Assembly: GCA_041483135.1 (NCBI GenBank)
Contig: JBGPFE010000012.1
Span: forward strand, 1-64,000
Length of the DNA stretch: 64,000 bases
Direction: 5' to 3'
Source: PALSA-1004 sp041483135
Lineage (GTDB): Bacteria; Pseudomonadota; Gammaproteobacteria; Burkholderiales; SG8-41
A program made the translations under genes and the position numbers. Positions 9,176 to 17,019 of this stretch are shown piece by piece (within the stretch, counting starts at the first letter, position 1; every line of letters starts with the position of its first letter). The notes below the pieces were generated by a model. It did no database searches. It saw only the letters and a list, made by a program, of their open reading frames with translations, and was not told the DNA's origin.

Positions 9176-10144
9176 TCACTCGATAACTTTATCGGCGCGC
9201 AGCAGCAGTTCGTTGGTAATGTCGAGCCCTATCGCCCTCGCGGTCTTGCGGTTGATCACCAACTCCAGTTTCGTGGGCTGCTCGATCGGCAGATCCCCGG
9301 GCTTTGCCCCCTTAAGGATCTTGTCCACGTAGAATGCAGCGCGGCGGTAGTGCGACAAGACATCAATACCGTAGCTGAGGAGAGCCCCTTCTTCAGTAAA
9401 TTCGTGCCTGGAAGCAATAACCGGCCAGCGGCGCTCCAGCGCGAGCTTGACGATACGCCGCCTCTCAGACGAAAACAGCGGACTTGGCATTACGACCAGG
9501 CCCTGCACACGTTCCTTCGCCAGACGCGAAATGGCGGGCTCGATTTCATCGGGCTTGGCCACTTCCTCGAAGCGCGCTTCGATCCCGCGCTGTCCAACCG
9601 AGCGGCGCGCCGCCTCCATCAACCGGACACGCGCAAAGTTGGTGGAATCGGCGAGAAAGCCGACACGCCGCAGCTTCGGCGCGGCCGCCAGCAATAATTC
9701 AAGGAACTTTTCCGTGAGATCAGTGACGACATTGCTGAGTCCGGTGACCATGCCGCCGGGGCGCGCGAGGCTTGCCGCGAAACCTGTGACCACCGGATCG
9801 GCGGCGGAGACTTGAACAATGGGAGTTTTCGGCGCGGCCTTGGCTGCGGCGGCCAGCGACTGCGTCGGAGCGGCAACGATAACCGCCGGATTCTTCGCCG
9901 CGAGTTCTTGCGCCAACTGCGGCAACCGCTCGATCCTGCCATTTGCCCAGCGTTCTTCGATTACGACCTGCGATCCTTCCTTCCAGCCGAGTGCTGCGAG
10001 CCCCTCCTTGAACGCGGCAAGCAACTGGGCATCCAGCTCGCGTGAGCCGAAGTTCAACCAGCCGACTACCGCCGGCGCCTGCGCGCGCGCCGGCATCGCG
10101 GAAAGAACGGCCAGCGCAACAAGAAATTCGCGGCGTGTAGTCAC
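9176..10144 (-). CDS. ABC-type substrate-binding protein, array member 16 (last gene)
   Basis: This is a 322-residue PF04392-like receptor with a GTG start overlapping the preceding stop (GTGA). The twin-arginine type signal is TTRREFLVALAVLSAMPARAQ. It is the near twin of member 14 (11258-12226), with about 33 differences over 322 aligned residues. As the final gene it ends AAA GTT ATC GAG TGA, so the AAGGTGATC ribosome-binding word kept at most upstream junctions is lost, consistent with no gene downstream. The ligand is unknown. Confidence 0.9.
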   Translation of the reverse strand: MTTRREFLVALAVLSAMPARAQAPAVVGWLNFGSRELDAQLLAAFKEGLAALGWKEGSQVVIEERWANGRIERLPQLAQELAAKNPAVIVAAPTQSLAAAAKAAPKTPIVQVSAADPVVTGFAASLARPGGMVTGLSNVVTDLTEKFLELLLAAAPKLRRVGFLADSTNFARVRLMEAARRSVGQRGIEARFEEVAKPDEIEPAISRLAKERVQGLVVMPSPLFSSERRRIVKLALERRWPVIASRHEFTEEGALLSYGIDVLSHYRRAAFYVDKILKGAKPGDLPIEQPTKLELVINRKTARAIGLDITNELLLRADKVIE

Positions 10145-10814
10145 TCGATCACCTTGTCCGCGCGCACGAGGATCGACTGCGGGATCTTGATGCCGAGGGT
10201 TTTCGCGGTTTTCATGTTGATCACCAGCTCGAACTTGGTCGGCTGCTCAACCGGAATGTCCGCGGGCTTCGCCCCCTTGAGGATCTTGTCCACGTAGGTC
10301 GCGGCGCGGCGGTTATTGGCCTCGTAGTCCGCGCCGTAGCTCATGAGCCCCCCCGCTTCCGCATATTGCCTAACCGGATAAATCGCCGGCAGCCGAATCT
10401 TGGCGGCGAATTCTGCAAGGAGCTTGCGATTAGCAAAATGATCGGCGGTTTCGAGAAAATACATCGAGTCGGCGTGCCATTTGCTCAGCAACCCGAGTCC
10501 TTGCTCGAGACCGTCGCGACGCAGCAATTCAACCGACAAAACGTCGATCTTGAGAGCTTTGGCTGCACGCTGAATTTCTCGGACATGACTGGCTACTATC
10601 GGGTCGCTTGTTACGAGAACAGCGACGCGCGAAATCGTTGGGAAAGTCTCCTTCAGTAGTTCTAGGCGTTTTGCGCTCAATTCGTGGCCGATATTCGAGA
10701 TTCCTGTGATGTTGCCACCGGGCCGGGCGAGGCTCGCGACAAAACCCATTCCAACTGGGTCGGATGCGTTGACGAATACGATGGGTATCGTACCGGCCGC
10801 CTGCTTTGCAGCTT

Positions 10815-10923
10815 GCAAGCCAGGGGTACCACCGGCAACAATGACGTCTACCAGACGAAACCGGCCGGCACCGTGAAGCCCGGAAGCAAGCCAGGGGTAC
10901 CACCGGCAACAATGACGTCTACC
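10815..10923. repeat. 38-bp direct repeat with 33-bp filler, frameshifting
   Basis: Copies 10815-10852 and 10886-10923 are identical, at an offset of 71 bp. The 33-bp interval (10853-10885) has no counterpart in the other array genes. The duplication breaks array member 15. Confidence 0.9.
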
Positions 10924-11180
10924 CTTTGTTGCGTGAGATCAACCGCGAAGGCCTGCAAGCGATCAAGGTTTCCTTCCGCCCAGCGCGTCTCGATCACGAT
11001 ATTCTGTCCTTCTATGTAGCCCAGTTCGCGTAGCCCTTGCCGGAACGCATCGATGTTATGACTTGAAGTAGCCGGCGAACCGGCATTGAGAAACCCGATT
11101 CGCCAAACCTTACGCTGCTGCTGAGCGAACGAACCGAGCGGCGCAGCGAGCGCGCTCGCGCCAAGCGCAATCAGCAATTT

Positions 11181-11223
11181 TCGCCGCGTTGAACGGCGGG
11201 CGTCGTCCGCTCGAACGCGGCGA
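11181..11223 (-). promoter_or_regulatory. Leader hairpin of array member 15
   Basis: 43 nt on the minus strand. The outer arms TCGCCGCGTT/AACGCGGCGA pair perfectly. The inner arms are GAGCGG/CCGTTC (one G-U), with a 10-nt loop. The 3' arm encodes the Tat-like TRR residues. Confidence 0.6.
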
Positions 11224-11257
11224 CGTAATCCGGCATGCCAATGTCCGGTATTACGCA

Positions 11258-12226
11258 TTACTCGATCACCTTGTCCGCGCGCAGCAGCAGTTCGTTGGTG
11301 ATGTTGAGCCCGATCGCCTTCGCGGTTTTGCGGTTGATCACCAGCTCCAGTTTCGTCGGCTGCTCGATCGGCAGATCCCCGGGCTTGGCCCCCTTGAGGA
11401 TCTTGTCCACGTAGTATGCAGCGCGGCGGTAGTGCGACAAGACATCAATACCGTAGCTGAGGAGAGCCCCATCTTCGGTATATTCGCGCCTGCCAGCAAT
11501 AACCGGCCAGCGGCGCTCCAGCGCGAGCTTGACGATACGGCGCCTCTCAGACAAACACAGCGGACATGGCATTAGGACCAGGCCCTGCACGCGTTCTTTC
11601 GACAGGCGAGAAATGGCGGGCTCGATATCTTCGGGCTTGCCCACTTCCTCGAAGCGCGCTTCGATTCCGCGCCGATCAACCGAGCGGCGCGCCGCCTCCA
11701 TCAACTTGACACGCGCAAAGTTGGTGGAATCGGCGAGAAAGCCGACCCGCCGCAGCTTCGGCGCGGCCGCCAGCAATAATTCAAGCAACTTCTCCGTGAC
11801 ATCAGTGACGACGTTGCTGAGTCCGGTGACCATGCCGCCGGGGTGCGCGAGGCTTGCCGCAAAACCCGTGACCACCGGATCGGCAGCGCCAACTTGGACG
11901 ATCGGAGTTTTCGGCGCGGCTTTGGCGACGGCGGCCAGCGACTGCGTCGGAGCGGCAACGATGACCGCCGGATTTTTCGCCGCGAGTTCCTGCGCCAGGA
12001 GCGGTAGCCGCTCGATCCTGCCATTTGCCCAGCGTTCTTCGATTACGACCTGCGATCCTTCCTTCCAGCCGAGTGCTGCGAGCCCCTCCTTGAACGCGGC
12101 GAGCAACTGGGCATCCAGCTCGAGTGAGCCGAAGTTCAGCCAGCCGATTGTCACTGGCGCTTGCGCGCGAGCCGGCATGGCGGAAAGAGCGGCCAGCGCG
12201 ATCAGAAACTTTCTACGACCAATCAC
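11258..12226 (-). CDS. ABC-type substrate-binding protein, array member 14
   Basis: This 322-residue receptor is the close paralogue of member 16. It starts at GTG 12226 with its own AGAGGAA ribosome-binding site 6 nt upstream. It cannot couple to an array tail because the response regulator-cyclase gene precedes it. The signal is GRRKFLIALAALSAMPARAQ. The body has the family landmarks TPIVQVGAADPVVTGFAASL, PGGMVTGLSN, DKILKGAKPGDLPIEQPTK and a terminal DKVIE. It begins the last three-gene block of the array. Confidence 0.92.
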   Translation of the reverse strand: MIGRRKFLIALAALSAMPARAQAPVTIGWLNFGSLELDAQLLAAFKEGLAALGWKEGSQVVIEERWANGRIERLPLLAQELAAKNPAVIVAAPTQSLAAVAKAAPKTPIVQVGAADPVVTGFAASLAHPGGMVTGLSNVVTDVTEKLLELLLAAAPKLRRVGFLADSTNFARVKLMEAARRSVDRRGIEARFEEVGKPEDIEPAISRLSKERVQGLVLMPCPLCLSERRRIVKLALERRWPVIAGRREYTEDGALLSYGIDVLSHYRRAAYYVDKILKGAKPGDLPIEQPTKLELVINRKTAKAIGLNITNELLLRADKVIE

Positions 12227-12239
12227 CCAGAATTCCTCT

Positions 12240-12309
12240 TAAAAGGGCGATGGGTAATGAGCGATGAGTGATGGGTTAAGATTGAAATTCCCCATTCCCC
12301 ATTCCCGTT
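12240..12309. repeat. Short-word spacer (GATGGG / CCCCATT type)
   Basis: Words GATGGGTAATGAGCGATGAG and TGATGGG are followed by CCCCATTCCCCATTCCC. The arms are imperfectly complementary. The spacer separates the cyclase gene from array member 14. Confidence 0.6.
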
Positions 12310-13425
12310 TCACTTGAACCCGGTAATGTTGAACGCCGCCACCGGGTGCGAAATACCCTTCAACGTGACCTCGCCCAAGGGCTCTGACTTGACCGCGTCT
12401 TCGATGCGGGTCAGCGTCTTCTGATTAGTGAGTATCTGGCCGCCCTTGGCTTCGCTGCACAGCCGCGACGCGAGGTTGGTGACGCTGCCGATGCAGGCGT
12501 AGTCCCAGCGCCCCTCGTAGCCGATCGCGCCGAGCGTCGCATAGCCCTGCACGATGCCGATGCCGAGGTCGAGGTCGTAGCCGCGTTTTTTCCACGCCGC
12601 GCGCCGCGGCGCAAAGTTTTCCTGCATTGCGAGCGCCATCTTGACGGCATTCAGGGCCGGGTTTTCGAGCTTGATCGGATCGTTGAAGAAAATCATCATG
12701 CCGTCGCCGGCGAAGCGCTCGAGCGTGCCGTCGTGGGCGAGAATCAATGGTCCCATCGCGCGGTGATATTCGGCGAGCACGCTCATGACTTCCTCGGGCT
12801 CGGAGGTGTCGGTGAACGCGGTGAAGCCGCGCATGTCGAGAAATGCGACCACCACTTCGCGCCGGTGCGTTTTCAGCATGTCTTCGCCGCCGCCGCTGAC
12901 GATGGATTCGGCAAGCTGGGGCGAGAAAAAGTTTTTCAGCCGCCCGAGGCGGTCGAGCTGTGCGACCTGCTCCTGCACGCGTTGCTCGAGACTCTTGTTC
13001 CAATCGGCGAGTTGCCCGGCCTGCGACTGCACCGTGTCCCAGAGTTCCTTGATCCGCAGCAGCGAGCGCACGCGCGCGAGCAACTCCGGCTGGTTGATCG
13101 GTTTCGACAGGAAATCGTCGGCGCCGGCCTCGATGCCCTTGACGCGTTCCTGCCCCGGATCGAGCGCCGTCACCATCACCACGGGAAGCATGCCGGTGGC
13201 GGGATTGGCGCGGATTTTCTGGCACACTTCGTAGCCGTTCATGCCCGGCATCATGACGTCGAGCAGCACCAGGTCGGGGTGCTCGGCCTCGATTTTCGCC
13301 AACGCCTCGGCGCCCGAAGCCGCGGTCACGGCCTGGTAGCCCTTGAAGGTCAAGAGGTCGGCGAGCATCTTGACGTTGAGCGCCGTGTCGTCGACGACCA
13401 GGATTCTTTTTGCGTCTGCGGTCAC
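12310..13425 (-). CDS. Response regulator with class III adenylate/guanylate cyclase output
   Basis: This is a 371-residue two-domain protein. Residues 1-125 form a receiver domain with acidic pocket DD at 12-13, phospho-acceptor D56 (LLDVMMPG) and a conserved K-P pair (SKPINQPEL). A coiled linker (residues about 135-175) leads to a class III cyclase domain with metal-binding segments FLDMRGFTAF and RFAGDGMMIFF and the later GIGIVQGYATLGAIGY. It should make cAMP (or cGMP) under control of phosphorylation. The GTG start overlaps the stop of the preceding response regulator by 4 nt. The likely partner is the kinase at 14009. Confidence 0.93.
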   Translation of the reverse strand: MTADAKRILVVDDTALNVKMLADLLTFKGYQAVTAASGAEALAKIEAEHPDLVLLDVMMPGMNGYEVCQKIRANPATGMLPVVMVTALDPGQERVKGIEAGADDFLSKPINQPELLARVRSLLRIKELWDTVQSQAGQLADWNKSLEQRVQEQVAQLDRLGRLKNFFSPQLAESIVSGGGEDMLKTHRREVVVAFLDMRGFTAFTDTSEPEEVMSVLAEYHRAMGPLILAHDGTLERFAGDGMMIFFNDPIKLENPALNAVKMALAMQENFAPRRAAWKKRGYDLDLGIGIVQGYATLGAIGYEGRWDYACIGSVTNLASRLCSEAKGGQILTNQKTLTRIEDAVKSEPLGEVTLKGISHPVAAFNITGFK

Positions 13426-13808
13426 GCCTTGCCTCTGGGTTTCTTCAAGGTCTGTGCGACCGCTTCGAGAAAATCCTTGACGTTGATCGGCTTGGTCTGC
13501 AGCCCGTCGAAGCCGGCGCCGATAATCTTCTGGCGGTCTTCGGTCATGGCGGAAGCAGTGACCGCGATGACCGGGATCGAACTCGTTTGCGGATCGGCGC
13601 GCAGCACCTTGAACGCCTCGATGCCGTTCATGCCCGGCAGATGAAAATCCATCAGTATCAGCGCCGGCTGTTTGTCGCGCGCGAGTTGTATCCCTTCCTC
13701 CGCGGTTTCAGATTCCAGCAACTGGTAGCCTTTGAACTGCAGGATGTCGCGCACCAGCTTGCGGTTTTTCTCGTTGTCTTCGACGATCAGGATCAGTTCA
13801 TTCGCCAT
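13422..13808 (-). CDS. Single-domain response regulator
   Basis: A 128-residue CheY-like receiver with no output domain. Acidic residues E10/D11, phospho-acceptor D54 (LILMDFHLPGMNG), T85 (AVTASAM) and K105 (QTKPI) are all in place. AAGGAA lies 5 nt before ATG 13808. It sits between the sensor kinase and the receiver-cyclase, and could act as a phosphate relay or sink between them. The order kinase, single receiver, receiver-cyclase on one strand supports a shared pathway. Confidence 0.93.
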   Translation of the reverse strand: MANELILIVEDNEKNRKLVRDILQFKGYQLLESETAEEGIQLARDKQPALILMDFHLPGMNGIEAFKVLRADPQTSSIPVIAVTASAMTEDRQKIIGAGFDGLQTKPINVKDFLEAVAQTLKKPRGKA

Positions 13809-13861
13809 GCCCGTTCCTTAAAATTGCATTGCAAAATCAAAATGCGTAACCGCCGGTTATT

Positions 13862-13995
13862 GATGCGAAGAAGTGAAGGAGTGAATGCGTGAACGAGTGA
13901 CCCCCTCACCCTGTCCTTCTCCCGCAGTGATTGGGGAGAGGAAATACTTCACACCTTCACACTTTCACTCCTTCACGTGTTCACGCATCATCAAC
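13862..13995. repeat. Palindromic spacer (GTGAAGGAGTGAA type with CCCTCACCC core)
   Basis: Words GAAGTGAAGGAGTGAATGCG on the left and TTTCACTCCTTCACGTG on the right surround a CCCCCTCACCCTGTCCTTCTC...GGGGAGAGG core. The same architecture and core recur at 58336. It lies between the kinase and the response regulator. Confidence 0.75.
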
Positions 13996-14008
13996 GGTTG
14001 CATGTTTC

Positions 14009-16909
14009 TCAGTTCGCGGCCAGCGCAGCGGCTGGCGCGGCAGTGATGGGCAGAGTAAACGCAAAAGTCGAACCTTTGCCGGGTTCGCTCGTCACCCAGA
14101 TTTTGCCGCCGTGCAGCTCGACGAATTTTCGCGTCAGCGCGAGCCCGAGCCCCGTGCCTTCCGCTTTCTTGGTGTAGTCCCTGCCGACCTGGCGGAATTC
14201 CTCGAACACGGCGTCGTGGTCTGCCTCGGCAATGCCGATGCCGGTGTCGGTCACGGCGACTTCGACCATGTTGTCAACGGGCCGCGCCGCCACTGAGATG
14301 CGGCCGCCTTCCGGCGTAAATTTTACGGCATTCGACAGCAGGTTCAGCAGGATTTGCTTGAATTTTCGCTCGTCGGCGTTGATTCCACTTACAGCGGGGT
14401 CGATGGTGCTGGCGAGCTCGATGCCATGCCGCCCGGCGCGCTCCTTGATCAGCGTGAGCGCGTTGTCGATCGCGGACGGCAGATCGAACGTCGCCAGTTC
14501 CAGCTCCATGCGGCCGGCTTCGACCTTCGAGAGATCGAGAATGTCGTTGATGAGCGACAGCAAGTGCTTGCCGGAGCCGTGGATGTCGTCGATGTATTCG
14601 GCCTGTTTTTCGTTCATGTCGCCGAACATGCGTTCCTGCAGCACTTCGGAGAAGCCGATGATCGCGTTCAACGGCGTTCTGAGCTCGTGCGACATGTTGG
14701 CAAGGAATTCCGACTTGTGACGGTTCGCGATCTCGAGTTGCTGGCTCTTCTCCTGAATTTCCTTGAACAGACGCACGTTCTCGATCGCGATCACGGCCTG
14801 GCTGGCGAATGTGCTGAGCAAGTCGATCTGCTTCTGCGTGAACGGGCGCACCTCCGGGCGGTAGATCATTATGCCGCCGACCACGCGTCCGTCCTTGAGC
14901 ATAGGCACTGCAAGGGCCGTCCGTGCCCGGCCTACCTCGACGAGCTTTACGATCGTCTCGACACGTTCACGGTACTGAGCCGACTCCGCCAGGTCCGGAA
15001 AATGGAAGGGCTGGCGTTCGGCGACCATGTGTCCTATGGCGGTGACGGGTTCGGGAACAAATGGTTCCCGGAAAATCCATTTGATGTATTCGTCGTTTCC
15101 GCCGCGTTGGGCGTAGTGCTGGTACTTTTCCCCGTCGTACAACCCGAGCATGCCAAGGTGCGAGTCGCACAGGCGCAACGCGTTTTCGAGAATCGCGTCG
15201 AATACCGGCTGCACATCGGTCGGCGAACTGCTGATCACGCGCAGAATTTCGGCGGTTGCTGTTTGCCGTTCGAGCGCCTCCTTTGTTTCGTTGAACAACC
15301 GCACGTTCTCGATCGCGATCACGGCCTGGTCGGCGAAGGTCTTGAGCAGGTCTACCTGCTTGTCGGTGAAGCGTCCTACTTCGGCGCGAGTAACTGTGAT
15401 TGCGCCAACTATATGGCCCTCGCGCAGCATGGGCACGCCCAGGCAGCCGCGAAAGCCCGCCACCTCGGCCGATTCCCTCAGCTCGTACTTCGAATCGGCA
15501 AGCACGTCGGGAACGTGGACCATGGCCCCCCCGCTGATCGTCCGCCCGACAATAGAGTGGTCCCCAGGGCGCAGCGGGCACCGCTTTCGCATAACTTCGA
15601 CGCCCTGCAGATCCATCCCGAATATGCTTCCCAACTGGATCCACTCGCCGTCGAACGTGAATACGAAGCCGAACTTGGCATCGCATAGCCGCGCCGCCCG
15701 CTCGGCGATGGTGTCGAACACCGGCTGCACGTCGGTCGGCGAGCTGCTGATCACGCGCAGGATCTCGGCGGTTGCCGTCTGGTAGTCCAGAGTCTCGGTC
15801 AGCTCGCGCGTGCGATCTTCGACCTTGCGCTCGAGTCCCGCATACGAGTCCTTCAGCCGCTCGGCCATGGTGTTGAACTGGTCAGCGAGCGTTTCCAACT
15901 CGTCGCCGGTGTGCACCTCGATCGCCTGGTCGAGATTGCCGGCGCCGATGCGTTCCGCGCCGGCCTGCACCGCGCGTATCGGCTCGACCATGCGGCGCGC
16001 AAGGAACAGGCTCGCGAGGATAGAGAATATGAGACCGCCGAGGAGTAGTATGCCGGTGCGCTTGAGAGAGTCGTAAAGGGGCGCGAATGCTTCCTCGAGC
16101 GGCTGCTCGACGAACACATGCCAGCCGAGCGGATTGATGCTCGCATAGGCCGACAGCACTTCGTGGCCCTGCGGGTTGCGCGCGATGCTGACGCGCTGGA
16201 CGTCGTCGCCGCTTTTCGCTTCCAGAGCAGCCTTCACCTGCGTGAGCGACGAGAGATCGGATTTCTGCAGCACCTGGCTGATGTCGGGATGCGCGATGAG
16301 ACGGCCGCGCGAATCCACCGCGTAAGCGAGGCCCTTGTCGCCGATCTTGATTCGCGAAATCACGTCCCAGATGAATTTGAGATTCACTTCGGCGACCGTG
16401 ATGCCGGCCTCATCGCTGATGCCCGCCATGGAGATGGTCATGTACGGCTCGGTTTCCTTGCGGAAGTAGACCGGGCTGAAATAAGTCTTGCCCGATTTAG
16501 GTACCGTAAACTTCGGATCGGTGGACAGGTCCTCGTCGCTGCCCGCCACGTCCATGCCGAGGCGCGACACGCGCAGCCGTTCGCGGCCCTCGCGATCCAA
16601 CTGGATTACGTCGGTGATCGCCGGCACCTGGCGCAGCAGCTTCAGGTAATCGAAGCGGCGCTGCTCGGGATTGCTCGCGCCCGCCTGCGGCAGGCGCATC
16701 CAGCCGATCTGGTGCTCGATCTCCGACACGTACGCTTCGATGCGCGACGCGGCCGCTGCTGCTTTCTCACGCTGCAAATCGAGCAGCGCGACTTTGCTTT
16801 CCTGGTAGGTGAAGTACACGCCGATGCCGCCGCTCGCGATCAGCGCGAGCGTCACCAACGCCGCGAAATAGATCGCGTATTTTCGGAACAGCGAGCCGCG
16901 CAGATTCAT
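14009..16909 (-). CDS. Hybrid-input sensor histidine kinase (Cache-HAMP-GAF-GAF-HisKA-HATPase)
   Basis: A 966-residue membrane kinase. TM1 is about residues 12-34, followed by a large periplasmic Cache-like domain (about 40-275; motif YFSPVYFRKETEPYMTISM), TM2 (about 282-304) and HAMP. Two GAF domains follow, each introduced by the same phrase TATAEILRVISSSPTDVQPV, showing internal duplication. HisKA has phospho-acceptor H741 (SHELRTPLN), and the ATPase domain has N, G1 and G2 boxes (LLNLLSNAVKF, DTGIGI, GTGLGLAL). The ATG overlaps the stop of a 37-codon array remnant, so it is translationally tied to the receptor genes upstream. A role sensing array ligands is inference. Confidence 0.95.
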   Translation of the reverse strand: MNLRGSLFRKYAIYFAALVTLALIASGGIGVYFTYQESKVALLDLQREKAAAAASRIEAYVSEIEHQIGWMRLPQAGASNPEQRRFDYLKLLRQVPAITDVIQLDREGRERLRVSRLGMDVAGSDEDLSTDPKFTVPKSGKTYFSPVYFRKETEPYMTISMAGISDEAGITVAEVNLKFIWDVISRIKIGDKGLAYAVDSRGRLIAHPDISQVLQKSDLSSLTQVKAALEAKSGDDVQRVSIARNPQGHEVLSAYASINPLGWHVFVEQPLEEAFAPLYDSLKRTGILLLGGLIFSILASLFLARRMVEPIRAVQAGAERIGAGNLDQAIEVHTGDELETLADQFNTMAERLKDSYAGLERKVEDRTRELTETLDYQTATAEILRVISSSPTDVQPVFDTIAERAARLCDAKFGFVFTFDGEWIQLGSIFGMDLQGVEVMRKRCPLRPGDHSIVGRTISGGAMVHVPDVLADSKYELRESAEVAGFRGCLGVPMLREGHIVGAITVTRAEVGRFTDKQVDLLKTFADQAVIAIENVRLFNETKEALERQTATAEILRVISSSPTDVQPVFDAILENALRLCDSHLGMLGLYDGEKYQHYAQRGGNDEYIKWIFREPFVPEPVTAIGHMVAERQPFHFPDLAESAQYRERVETIVKLVEVGRARTALAVPMLKDGRVVGGIMIYRPEVRPFTQKQIDLLSTFASQAVIAIENVRLFKEIQEKSQQLEIANRHKSEFLANMSHELRTPLNAIIGFSEVLQERMFGDMNEKQAEYIDDIHGSGKHLLSLINDILDLSKVEAGRMELELATFDLPSAIDNALTLIKERAGRHGIELASTIDPAVSGINADERKFKQILLNLLSNAVKFTPEGGRISVAARPVDNMVEVAVTDTGIGIAEADHDAVFEEFRQVGRDYTKKAEGTGLGLALTRKFVELHGGKIWVTSEPGKGSTFAFTLPITAAPAAALAAN

Positions 16910-17019
16910 CGGGGTGCCTTATTCGCAAGCAGTGCAGCCCGTCGCGTTGAGCGGCGCGGTGCGTCCGCTCCTGCGCGATGACGCAAGCTGGCACTCGTGT
17001 GCCCGGTCTTGCGGTTCAT
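16906..17019 (-). pseudogene. 37-codon remnant of an array gene 5' end
   Basis: ATG 17019 overlaps the stop of array member 13 (ATGA). The product MNRKTGHTSASLRHRAGADA-PRRSTRRAALLANKAPR is the leader plus Arg-Arg motif of an array gene, then it stops in an ATGA overlap with the kinase start. The receptor body is gone, but both couplings survive, so ribosomes can pass from the array to the kinase. Confidence 0.75.
16939..16981 (-). promoter_or_regulatory. Leader hairpin in array remnant
   Basis: 43 nt, in the same position as the hairpins of intact genes. The inner arms GAGCGG/CCGCTC are perfect. The outer arms are degraded (TCGCG/CGCGA is the best pairing). Confidence 0.5.

Larger units (their letters stand above)
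10141..11258 (-). pseudogene. Frameshifted ABC substrate-binding protein, array member 15
   Basis: Two adjoining frames make one array member. The 5' part (from 11258, MRNTGHWHAGLRRRV, Tat-like STRRKLLIALGA) runs through VDVIVAGGTPGL and then goes out of frame. The 3' part resumes QAAKQAAGTIPIV and runs to the stop. The cause is visible: a 38-bp segment is present twice (10815-10852 and 10886-10923) with 33 bp between, adding 71 bp. Removing 71 bp restores one open frame of family length. It starts on a TAATG overlap with member 14 and carries the leader hairpin. This is either a genuine mutation or an assembly artefact. Confidence 0.85.

Noticed and set aside
11181..11223. Possibility that the conserved leader hairpin is an attC or REP recombination site
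   Set aside because: No GTTRRRY/RYYYAAC ends and no copies outside array leaders in this window. I keep it as an RNA-leader hypothesis instead.
11189..12242. Plus-strand frames across the receptor array
   Set aside because: Similar antisense frames appear under most array members at homologous positions, as expected from paralogous high-GC genes, and none has a start signal or known domain.
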